Of a stretch of DNA of 64,000 bases, positions 10,915 to 17,693 are shown in pieces. The translations under genes and the position numbers were made by a program. This DNA comes from an uncultured Clostridia bacterium (lineage in GTDB: Bacteria; Bacillota; Clostridia; Christensenellales; Borkfalkiaceae): NCBI GenBank assembly GCA_947629675.1, contig CANREM010000001.1, forward strand, positions 62,001 to 126,000, read 5' to 3'. The stretch's first letter is position 1; the number at the start of each line of letters is the position of its first letter. The notes below the pieces were generated by a model. It made no database searches, had not been told where the DNA came from, and saw only the letters and a list, made by a program, of their open reading frames with translations.

Positions 10915-11000
10915 GTAAAAAAAGGCTTCCCCCATCCATGGGGGAAGCTGTCACGCTTTACGTGACTGATGAGGGTCAAGCTTCCAAATCACGCTGCATT
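10915..11000 (-). repeat. B-type repeat acting as terminator of the sigma-factor operon
   Basis: Read on the minus strand, GTCACG/CGTGAC is followed by the hairpin CTTCCCCCAT / ATGGGGGAAG and eight T residues (about 10924-10917). It follows the membrane-protein gene by a few bases, so it should end that transcript. Same layout as the B units at 5105, 8091, 12571, 51153 and 56406. Confidence 0.75.
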
Positions 11001-11004
11001 TATT

Positions 11005-11871
11005 TTATCCGTCCGGGACGACGTTTACCGAGGCGACATAGAGGCAGTGCGAGCCATAGACCGCACTCTCGGGGTTATCATGCACATACTCGTTTTCCTT
11101 CTCGACGTCGAGCGTCAAAAGAAGCTCCAACGCGCCCCCGCCTTCGAGATCGAATTGAAAGATGCACGCCCCGCTCCCGACGTCCCGTTGCGGCTTTCCG
11201 ATATGAAAGACGACCTCGTCGAGGCTCATGCCGACGGCGATCTTTTCGCATTCCGCACGGAAGGGAAGAGTCGTTTTTTCGGGGTCGAACCACGTCCTCG
11301 GATCCTCTTTGTTCAAAAGTTCCACGCTTTCGACATAGAGTTCGCCCCCTTTTTTTGAAAGATGGACCCGCCGCAAATACCCGTCGTTAAAGGAGTAGTC
11401 GAGCGAAAGCTCCCCCGAAAGTCCCGCATAGGAGGGGATGCCGATATTCTCGACCGCGTCTATCAAGCGCGTGTTGCACGCCCTTGAAAAGCTCGTCTCG
11501 CTGTAGACCGCCTTCTCATAGGCATAGTGCGCAACGATTTCTTCGCCGTTCGTGACAAAGACATGATTTTTTTCATCCTGCAAAAAGACGAGATCTTCAT
11601 AGAAGAGGCATCCCCGCTCCCGAAGGGAATCAAGGGTTATATTTTTGTCGTCGAAGGTGGCTCTTCCGGAGGGCCGAAGGAGGAGGACTGAGGGGAGGAG
11701 AATGGCCATGATGACGCAAAACGAGGCCACCATGCCCGCGATCAAATGCAATTTTTTGCGGGAGGGCTGCTCCTTTGCGGAAAGATAGGAGGGCGCGACC
11801 GCCTCGAATGAGAGGGAAAGACCCAAGTTTTTGTCAAAGGCCTGCAAGAAGTTTATTTCCGATCTTTTCAC
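11005..11871 (-). CDS. Membrane-anchored protein coupled to ECF sigma factor (candidate anti-sigma or sigma-regulated sensor)
   Basis: 288 aa from the GTG at 11871, which has GGGAGG 7 nt upstream and shares GTGA with the stop of the sigma-factor gene, so translation is coupled. About 40 cytoplasmic residues are followed by one transmembrane helix (41-65) and an extracytoplasmic part. The last 80 residues contain GMSLDEVVFHIGKPQ and a following glycine-rich beta segment that resemble the SmpA/OmlA (BamE-like) fold. A cytoplasmic tail plus one helix behind an ECF sigma gene is the usual position of an anti-sigma factor, but no zinc-binding HxxxCxxC motif is present, so that role is inference from context. 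Confidence 0.65.
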   Translation of the reverse strand: MKRSEINFLQAFDKNLGLSLSFEAVAPSYLSAKEQPSRKKLHLIAGMVASFCVIMAILLPSVLLLRPSGRATFDDKNITLDSLRERGCLFYEDLVFLQDEKNHVFVTNGEEIVAHYAYEKAVYSETSFSRACNTRLIDAVENIGIPSYAGLSGELSLDYSFNDGYLRRVHLSKKGGELYVESVELLNKEDPRTWFDPEKTTLPFRAECEKIAVGMSLDEVVFHIGKPQRDVGSGACIFQFDLEGGGALELLLTLDVEKENEYVHDNPESAVYGSHCLYVASVNVVPDG

Positions 11872-12395
11872 CGTACAGCCTCCCTGTATTTTCTGTATTT
11901 TTTGAGTGCGCGGTAATACTTTGTCTTGACCGTCCGCTCGTTCATTCCCAGCGTGCGCGCGATGCGGCCGAATGTCAGATCGTCGATAAGGTGCCAAAGC
12001 ACGATGCGCACATCCTCTTCGGGCAGGACGCGCTTCATGTCGGCCACGAGTTCGCGAAATTCCGCATTTGATGCCGCGTCGCCGAAGGGTGCGGGGAATG
12101 TGTCGGGGTCGGCGTTTGTTGCAAGGCCCCTTCTCTTCAAAATGCGAAGGGAGATGTTTTTCACGCTCGCCGCAAGGTAGGAGCGCACGGAGGAGCGCAC
12201 CGCCCCGGCGTGGCTGAAAAAGCTCACGAACGTCTCCTGCACCGCGTCCTCGAGATCTGCCCTCTCCGCAAGGTAGCGGGCGGCGATAAAGACGACGAGC
12301 GGCCGATACTTACGAAAGAAATATTCAAATGTTGCTTTCGGCTCCCTCGCGCTCTTCGACTGCAGCGCGGCGCGGAGCCTCTTTTCGTCCGTCAT
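11868..12395 (-). CDS. ECF-type RNA polymerase sigma factor
   Basis: 175 aa from the ATG at 12395, with GAGAGGGA ahead of it. Region 2 is at about 25-90 (FRKYRPLVVFIAARYL, AERADLEDAVQETFVSFF, YLAASVKNISLRILKRR) and region 4 at about 125-170 with a helix-turn-helix (LTFGRIARTLGMNERTVKTKYYRALKK). No sigma-3 region is present, as expected for extracytoplasmic-function sigma factors. It should direct RNA polymerase to a small regulon. The downstream gene overlaps by 4 nt and encodes a membrane protein, the usual sigma/anti-sigma arrangement. The leader is about 115 nt. Confidence 0.88.
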   Translation of the reverse strand: MTDEKRLRAALQSKSAREPKATFEYFFRKYRPLVVFIAARYLAERADLEDAVQETFVSFFSHAGAVRSSVRSYLAASVKNISLRILKRRGLATNADPDTFPAPFGDAASNAEFRELVADMKRVLPEEDVRIVLWHLIDDLTFGRIARTLGMNERTVKTKYYRALKKYRKYREAVR

Positions 12396-12516
12396 GTTCC
12401 CTCTCCGATCATAAGACAATTTCGCACCCGAAAAAGTTTCGCATTTTGAAAAAAATCGGGCGAGGGATCACCCCGCCGCGGTGGGCCTCGGCCGTTCCGC
12501 CCGTCCCGTTTCTTCT

Positions 12517-12545
12517 ATTATAAAGAGGCCATAGCGTTTCGTCAA
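12517..12545 (-). promoter_or_regulatory. Promoter of the ECF sigma operon
   Basis: Minus strand TTGACG (12545-12540), 17-nt spacer, TATAAT (12522-12517). A housekeeping-type promoter, so any autoregulation must use another site. Confidence 0.75.
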
Positions 12546-12549
12546 CCCG

Positions 12550-12925
12550 TGGTTTCAATACCGAAGTTTGAAAAAGCTCCTCCCCGGGGAGGAGCTGTCA
12601 CGCTCTGCGTGACTGAGGTGGGGAAAAGGTACCCGCGTCATCCTCAGCTGTCTTACGATGTCATCCCGAGGCTCAAAGAGCCGAGAGGATCCCCTTAATG
12701 AAAAATTGTACTTTGATAAATATTATACCGTTCTAAATATCGTCATGTTGAGCTTGTCGAAACATCACCTTATTATAATCGGACTTCGTACTTCGGGATT
12801 CTTCGGGAAATTGCTCCCGCGGAAAGCCTTATACACCCCGTCGCCTCAGAATGACACTCTACTTATTTCGTCGGAAAAGGCGTTCATTCGACAGCGAATT
12901 TTTCTTCTAAATACAAAAGATGAGG
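12550..12925. repeat. Intergenic repeat mosaic before spoIVFA
   Basis: B-type hairpin 12571-12625; an A-like unit 12635-12695; a GTCATGTTGAGCTTGTCGAAAC unit (about 12743-12770) facing an inverted A unit that starts GGACTTCGTACTTCGGGATTC at 12781; and an AGAATGACAC end near 12848. No gene; the final 60 nt hold the spoIVFA upstream region. Confidence 0.6.
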
Positions 12926-12933
12926 CATACATT
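12926..12933 (+). promoter_or_regulatory. Possible sigma-E-type -10 element before spoIVFA
   Basis: CATACATT matches the sporulation sigma-E -10 pattern CATACANT, and the Bacillus spoIVFAB operon is sigma-E dependent. No convincing -35 element is seen at the expected distance, so this is only suggestive. Confidence 0.3.
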
Positions 12934-12983
12934 GTTATAGCTCGGGCGAAAAGCCCCCAACGAAAATTTTAAGAGGTGACGCA

Positions 12984-13715
12984 ATGAGTGATGAATTGAG
13001 TTATGCCGAGATGCTCGAGATCCCCGTGGAAACGGTGACCGTCAGCAAGAAGGAAAAAAAGAAAAAGTGGAGAGAGGAGCCGCTCTCCGATCAGCTTGTG
13101 AAGGAGGTCAACGACCGCATGGAGGCGAGCGATCCCGCCTATGCCGAGAGCAAGACCATCGAGCGCGAATACGGCCCTCGGCCGAAGAAGGCTTTAGGGG
13201 CGAGGAAGATCCTCATCGCCGAACTTGTCGCCGTCGTCGCTCTGTGTGCGACCATCTTCCTCACCAATCTCCTTCTCCCGAACAGTGCGATCAACACCGC
13301 CGTGCGCGGGCTATTCAAGGGGAAGGCGGCGGAGGCGACGGACACGCGCACCTATGCGGACTTCACCCTCTCCCCCGTCGTCTCTGGCGATGCGGAAGTG
13401 GAGGTGACCGTCTCCGACAGCGGCATGCTCACCTTTACGGGAGATACCGTCGTCTATGTCCCCGCAGAGGGAAAACTCGAGACGCTCTCGGGAACGCCCG
13501 CGACGGGCTACACCGCGCGCATCCGCCACTCGGACAGTTTCTCCACGATCATCAGCGGGCTGGACGGCGTCGGCCATGAGATCGGCGAGACCATCCGCCC
13601 CGGCGTGCCCTTCGGCTACACCGACGGCGATGGAGCGGTGAACGTCATCTTCTATGACGGCGAGAATGTCATCCAGAACGTCGCACTCACCGAGGGCACC
13701 CTTGCATGGAGCTGA
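12984..13715 (+). CDS. SpoIVFA-like regulator of the sporulation protease SpoIVFB
   Basis: 243 aa. A charged cytoplasmic N-terminus with a run of Lys (22-28) is followed by one transmembrane helix (about 75-98) and an extracytoplasmic region whose second half (HEIGETIRPGVPFGYTDGDG and the following strands) looks like a degenerate LytM/M23 fold lacking metal ligands. That is the SpoIVFA architecture: in Bacillus SpoIVFA tethers and inhibits SpoIVFB in the outer forespore membrane. The next gene, overlapping by 14 nt, is SpoIVFB, which is the main support. AAGAGGTGACGCA precedes the ATG. Confidence 0.7.
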   Translation: MSDELSYAEMLEIPVETVTVSKKEKKKKWREEPLSDQLVKEVNDRMEASDPAYAESKTIEREYGPRPKKALGARKILIAELVAVVALCATIFLTNLLLPNSAINTAVRGLFKGKAAEATDTRTYADFTLSPVVSGDAEVEVTVSDSGMLTFTGDTVVYVPAEGKLETLSGTPATGYTARIRHSDSFSTIISGLDGVGHEIGETIRPGVPFGYTDGDGAVNVIFYDGENVIQNVALTEGTLAWS

Positions 13716-14556
13716 AAAGTTAAGGCGCAGGGCGGGTGGGATCAAGGTCGTTTTTCATCCGCTCTTTCTTGCGGTCGGCATCCTTTCCGCCTTCACGGGA
13801 GGGATGCTGCTCTTTGTCGCCGCAGTGCTCGCCGCCCTCGAACACGAGCTTGCCCACGCCTTGGCCGCGCGGCGGTACGGGTTTGAACTCAGCAGGATCG
13901 TCCTCATGCCGTACGGAGCGGTCATCTCGGGGGACATCGCGGGCATGGGTAGGGGCAATGAGCTGAAAGTGCTTATCGCAGGGCCGCTTGTAAACCTTGC
14001 GACAGGGCTTGCATTCGTCGCGCTCTGGTGGCTGTATCCCGAAGTCTACCCCTTCACCGAGCTTGCGGCGAGCATCTCCTTTTCCCTCTTCTTTGTCAAC
14101 CTTCTGCCCGCATATCCTTTGGACGGCGGCAGGATATTGCGCCTCCTTTTGCAGCCTATCGGGAAGAAGCGGGCAAAGATCGTCTCGGGGATCCTGAGCA
14201 TTCTCACCGCGCTCGGCATCCTCGGATACTTCATATGGAGCTGTTTTTCTGCCCCCAACTTCTCCGCCCTCGCCTTTTCGCTTCTTCTCCAGTTCGGCGC
14301 GTTCGGCGGCGGTAGCTATGGGCGCATCGCCTTCTCTCCGAAGCGTTTTTTGCGGGGCGTGGAGGAAAAACGGGTGGCCGTAGACGGCAGCGTCAGCGTG
14401 CAGGATGCGATACGGTTTCTGCGGGAGGACCGCTATCTCACCCTCATCCTCTTTGAGGATGGCGAATATCTGGGGGAGATCTCCGAGGAGGAGTTCCTTG
14501 CCGCCATGCAGAGGGGGGCGTATGCCGAGCCGCTCAGCTCCCTTCTTTCGATATAA
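13702..14556 (+). CDS. spoIVFB: SpoIVFB-like site-2 intramembrane metalloprotease
   Basis: 284 aa if started at the TTG at 13702, which has GAGGG 5 nt upstream inside the spoIVFA gene; the in-frame ATG at 13654 would also work. The M50 active site is HELAH at 48-52 (numbered from this TTG), and the second motif NLLPAYPLDGG at 133-143 supplies the Asp ligand. Several hydrophobic helices follow, and the last 70 residues form a soluble domain resembling a single CBS-like module (VDGSVSVQDAIRFLREDRY). SpoIVFB cleaves pro-sigma-K in the mother cell. The adjacent SpoIVFA-like gene supports this role over other site-2 proteases. Confidence 0.85.
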   Translation: MHGAEKLRRRAGGIKVVFHPLFLAVGILSAFTGGMLLFVAAVLAALEHELAHALAARRYGFELSRIVLMPYGAVISGDIAGMGRGNELKVLIAGPLVNLATGLAFVALWWLYPEVYPFTELAASISFSLFFVNLLPAYPLDGGRILRLLLQPIGKKRAKIVSGILSILTALGILGYFIWSCFSAPNFSALAFSLLLQFGAFGGGSYGRIAFSPKRFLRGVEEKRVAVDGSVSVQDAIRFLREDRYLTLILFEDGEYLGEISEEEFLAAMQRGAYAEPLSSLLSI

Positions 14557-14565
14557 AAAACGGGC

Positions 14566-14594
14566 TTGCCATGCGCCCGCATTCATGCTATAAT
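14566..14594 (+). promoter_or_regulatory. Promoter of rsmA
   Basis: TTGCCA (14566-14571), 17-nt spacer, TATAAT (14589-14594). The 95-nt leader contains two hairpins: GAGCCGAAG/CTTCGGCTC (about 14601-14623), followed by CTTTA, and GCCCTCA/TGAGGGC (about 14644-14674). They may form an attenuator. Confidence 0.7.
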
Positions 14595-14694
14595 AATAGG
14601 AGCCGAAGAGGACTTCGGCTCTTTATCCTATGTGTAAGGACATGCCCTCATCCAAAGTATTTGCGTTTGAGGGCGGCGTTATGAGAGGGAAAGC

Positions 14695-15531
14695 ATGGAA
14701 ACGCGCGACATCTTAAAGAAAAACGGGTTCGTGTTCAAAAAGCAGTACGGGCAAAACTTTTTGACGGATACCAACCTTCTTACCGCCATCGCGGAGGATG
14801 CGGGGGTGGAGAAAACTTCCTCCGCTCTCGAGATCGGCGCGGGTGCGGGCGCGCTCACCAGGGAGCTTTCGGCGCGGGCGAAGAAGGTGATCGCCTTCGA
14901 GATCGACCGAAGTCTGAAGCCCGTCCTTGCGGAGACGCTCGCAGGCTGCGAGAATACGGAAGTCATCTTTCGCGATTTCATGAAATGCGATCTTTCTACC
15001 CTCGAAGAGGAACTTGGGCCATACCATGTCGCGGCCAACCTGCCCTATTACATCACGACGCCCGTTTTGATGCGCTTTGTCGAGGAGGCAAAACTTTGCA
15101 AGAGCATCACCGTGATGGTGCAGGAGGAGGTCGCCTCCCGCTTTGTCGCAAAGGCGGGCACGGCGGACTACGGGGCGGTCACCGCGGCCATTGCCCTTCG
15201 GGGGGAGGCCCGCATCACGCGCAAAGTCCCCCGGACGATGTTCTTCCCCCGTCCGAATGTGGATTCCGCCGTCGTCCACATCGCCATTGAGGAGGGGAGG
15301 ATCGCGGTAAAAAGCGGGCATGCCTACCGCGAGGTCGTGCGTGCGGCCTTCTCTTCGCGGAGAAAGACGCTCGAGAACAACCTGATGTCTGCCTTCCGCC
15401 TTCCCCGTGAGCGGGCGAGAGAGCTTCTTTTATCGGCGGGCATCGAGGCGGGCGTCCGCGGAGAGACGCTTTCACCCGAAAAATTTGCACAGATTGCGGA
15501 TGCCCTCGTCGCAGACGGCATTTTGCAATAA
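14695..15531 (+). CDS. rsmA: 16S rRNA (adenine1518/1519-N6)-dimethyltransferase (KsgA)
   Basis: 278 aa. The Rossmann SAM site EIGAGAGALT is at 46-55, the acidic FEID follows, and the adenine-binding NLPY motif is at 115-118; the YGQNFL segment at 18-23 is typical of the family. It dimethylates two adjacent adenosines near the 3' end of 16S rRNA late in 30S assembly; loss gives kasugamycin resistance. GAGAGGGAAAGC precedes the ATG. It has its own promoter and a structured leader. Length and motifs are standard. Confidence 0.95.
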   Translation: METRDILKKNGFVFKKQYGQNFLTDTNLLTAIAEDAGVEKTSSALEIGAGAGALTRELSARAKKVIAFEIDRSLKPVLAETLAGCENTEVIFRDFMKCDLSTLEEELGPYHVAANLPYYITTPVLMRFVEEAKLCKSITVMVQEEVASRFVAKAGTADYGAVTAAIALRGEARITRKVPRTMFFPRPNVDSAVVHIAIEEGRIAVKSGHAYREVVRAAFSSRRKTLENNLMSAFRLPRERARELLLSAGIEAGVRGETLSPEKFAQIADALVADGILQ

Positions 15532-15563
15532 ATTTATTTCAAAAAATCTTGGAGGAAGGGCAT

Positions 15564-16457
15564 ATGACGATCACGAGTTTTGACGGAAAAGAGATCTTTG
15601 TCCGCGAATGGGCGGAAGTCGAGGAGCCGAAGGCGGTCGTGCAGATCGTCCACGGCATGGCGGAGCATTGCGGACGGTACGAGGCGTTTGCCCGCTTTCT
15701 GAATGCGCACGGATTTATCGTCGTCGCCGACGACCACCGCGGCCACGGCAATACCGATCCTACGACGCTCGGCTACCGCAGGGGGGATATGTTTGCCGAC
15801 GTCGTCCGCGATGAGGCGTGCATCACCGACTATTTCAAGGAGAAATATAGGGGGCTGAAGTATTTCATCTTCGGATTCTCCTTCGGCTCCTTTGTCACGC
15901 AGAGCTATCTCGGGAAGTACTGCGACAAGGTGGACGGGGCGGTCATCGCGGGCAGCTCCCACAAGAAGGACTTCGAGGTGTATATGGGTTCCCTCGTCGC
16001 GGGGCTGGGGTGCATGTTCGGAATGGCAAAAAAGCCCGCAAAGTTCATCGAGAAGCTCTCCTTCGGCGCGTATGCGAAGAAGTTCGGGGACAGGGAATGG
16101 CTCTCCACTGACGCCGAGAACAACGCCGCATACAGGGGGGATCCGCTCTGCGGGTTCACCTGCTCCTTCCGCTTCTATAAGGACTTCTTCAGGGGCCTGC
16201 GCCGCCTCTATACTTCAAAATACAGGGCGGGGCTGAAAAAAGATCTGCCCGTCCTCATTGCCTCGGGTGCCAATGATCCCGTGGGGAATATGGGCAAAGG
16301 GGTGAAGAAACTCTACCGTTTCTATACAGAGAAGGCGGGCATGCAGAATGTGGAGATGAAGCTCTTCGAGGGGAGCCGCCACGAGTTTCTGAACGAAAAA
16401 GAAGGCCGCGACGAGAAGTGGGGTACCGTCCTCGATTTCTTCCGAGCGCACTCTTGA
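15564..16457 (+). CDS. Alpha/beta hydrolase, lysophospholipase/monoacylglycerol-lipase type (S33 family)
   Basis: 297 aa from the ATG at 15564 (GGAGGAAGGG just upstream). The oxyanion strand VVQIVHGMAEHCGRYE, the DDHRGHG motif and the nucleophile elbow GFSFG (Ser106) identify the serine-aminopeptidase/lysophospholipase group. Asp in SGANDPVGN and His in GSRHEF complete the triad. No signal peptide, so it acts in the cytoplasm, probably on lysophospholipids or monoglycerides; the substrate is unproven. It follows rsmA with a 32-nt gap, likely on the same transcript, and ends at a bidirectional terminator. Confidence 0.85.
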   Translation: MTITSFDGKEIFVREWAEVEEPKAVVQIVHGMAEHCGRYEAFARFLNAHGFIVVADDHRGHGNTDPTTLGYRRGDMFADVVRDEACITDYFKEKYRGLKYFIFGFSFGSFVTQSYLGKYCDKVDGAVIAGSSHKKDFEVYMGSLVAGLGCMFGMAKKPAKFIEKLSFGAYAKKFGDREWLSTDAENNAAYRGDPLCGFTCSFRFYKDFFRGLRRLYTSKYRAGLKKDLPVLIASGANDPVGNMGKGVKKLYRFYTEKAGMQNVEMKLFEGSRHEFLNEKEGRDEKWGTVLDFFRAHS

Positions 16458-16475
16458 AAAATCAAAAGATGAGCA

Positions 16476-16502
16476 ATGCCCGAGGCCTCCCGCCCCGGGC
16501 AT
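16476..16502. terminator. Bidirectional terminator between the hydrolase and fic genes
   Basis: ATGCCCG (16476-16482) / CGGGCAT (16496-16502) between converging genes, flanked by A-rich sequence on the left and ATTTTAT on the right. Confidence 0.6.
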
Positions 16503-16519
16503 GAATTTTATAAAAGAAA

Positions 16520-17506
16520 TTATATTTTGAAATATTTTTGCCGTCGGCTCGTGGGCTTTTGCGGCTCCGTCATGCCGATGAGGCCCGCCTCGAGCGCGGG
16601 GAGAAGATAATTTCTCCGAAAGCCGTCCCTTGAGCGCAAATGCAGCTTTTCCATGAGTTCGATCGCGGATATGGGGCGATCGTTTATCACTTGAAGCAGA
16701 GCGGCAACTTGGTCGGAAAGGAGGGGGGAGGAAGCTTTTTCCTCTTCGGCAAGACGCTCGGTCGCGCCCTTGATCATTTTCAGCATGAAGAGAATGAAGG
16801 GGTCGATACGCGCTTTTGTGGTCGCGCATGCGATGGCCTGATAGTACTCCTCCTGATGATCTTTGACGAGACTTTCGACGGGGATCCACGCGAAAACAGG
16901 TTTCCACTTCGCGAGGAGGGCGGTCTGCCACAGCCTGCCCGTCCTGCCGTTTCCATCTATGAAGGGGTGGATGAATTCAAATTCATAGTGAAAGACACAC
17001 GACTTGATGAGAGGGGGCGTGTCGCTTGTTTTCAGCCAGTCAAAGAGCTGTTCCATAAGGGTGGGGACCATGGAGGGGGAAGGGGCGACATGGATGACAT
17101 TGCCTCGTTCATCAAAGACCCCGACGGGCGTTGTGCGCAAACGCCCCGCGCCCTCGATGAGGCCCTGCATCATCGCCGCGTGTGCTTTCAGAAGATCGCA
17201 GAGCGAAAAAGGGTCGAGTGCGGGAAGAAGTTCATATGCGCGATCCGCATTTTCGACGGCAAGGATATCTTCCTTCGGGCCGGAGATCCTCTTCCCGTTG
17301 AGGATCCCCGTGACCTGCTCGGGCGAGAGGAGGTTGCCCTCGATCGCAAGCGAGGAGTGGATGGTCCTGATGCGGTTGACTCTCCGCAGCTGCGGAAGCC
17401 TGTCGAGATCGCCAAGGCTTCCCCTGTTTCCCAAAAGCTCTGCAATGTCAACGCAGAGCGAGAGCATTTCACCGTTGATGGCAAAGGGCGGACGATAATT
17501 TTCCAT
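16520..17506 (-). CDS. Fic-family protein (predicted AMP transferase)
   Basis: 328 aa. The Fic core motif HPFIDGNGRTGR is at 180-191 with the catalytic His, and an N-terminal inhibitory helix SSLAIEGN (51-58) carries the Glu that blocks ATP in class II Fic enzymes, so it is probably self-inhibited. Residues 1-40 form the usual Fic_N region, and the C-terminus (about 265-325) is a winged-helix-like segment (PISAIELMEKLHLRSRDGFRRNYLLPALEAGLI). Fic enzymes modify Ser, Thr or Tyr of target proteins with AMP; the target here is unknown. AGGGGGAA precedes the ATG, and three 12-bp tandem repeats lie just upstream of its promoter. Confidence 0.9.
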   Translation of the reverse strand: MENYRPPFAINGEMLSLCVDIAELLGNRGSLGDLDRLPQLRRVNRIRTIHSSLAIEGNLLSPEQVTGILNGKRISGPKEDILAVENADRAYELLPALDPFSLCDLLKAHAAMMQGLIEGAGRLRTTPVGVFDERGNVIHVAPSPSMVPTLMEQLFDWLKTSDTPPLIKSCVFHYEFEFIHPFIDGNGRTGRLWQTALLAKWKPVFAWIPVESLVKDHQEEYYQAIACATTKARIDPFILFMLKMIKGATERLAEEEKASSPLLSDQVAALLQVINDRPISAIELMEKLHLRSRDGFRRNYLLPALEAGLIGMTEPQKPTSRRQKYFKI

Positions 17507-17525
17507 AACTTTTCCCCCTTAGAAC

Positions 17526-17590
17526 AGTTTATCTCATCCGTGGGCAAAAGTCAACATCTTACACACGATCTTACACATGATCTTGCACAT
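17526..17590 (-). promoter_or_regulatory. fic promoter with three upstream 12-bp direct repeats
   Basis: Minus strand TTGACT (17554-17549), 17-nt spacer, TAAACT (17531-17526). Directly upstream of the -35 box are three tandem copies of a GTGYAAGATSRT word (about 17590-17555), placed like activator or repressor binding sites. Confidence 0.65.
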
Positions 17591-17614
17591 TTTGATAAAA
17601 AAGATGAGATAGTA

Positions 17615-17646
17615 TAGAAAAGCCTTCCCGCATGCGGGGGAAGGCT
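17615..17646 (-). terminator. Terminator of the 818-aa lipoprotein gene
   Basis: Minus strand hairpin AGCCTTCCCCC / GGGAAGGCT around GCATGC, followed by TTTTC. The plus strand also has a T-run, so it can act both ways. Its stem resembles the B-type repeat. Confidence 0.65.
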
Positions 17647-17693
17647 CGCTTTTGTTAAAAGATGGTGAGACTCCATTCTTCATTCTCAATTTC

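Noticed and set aside
16640-17617. Plus-strand open frame of 325 codons opposite fic
   Set aside because: It is the antisense shadow of the Fic gene, whose motifs and ribosome site are clear on the minus strand.
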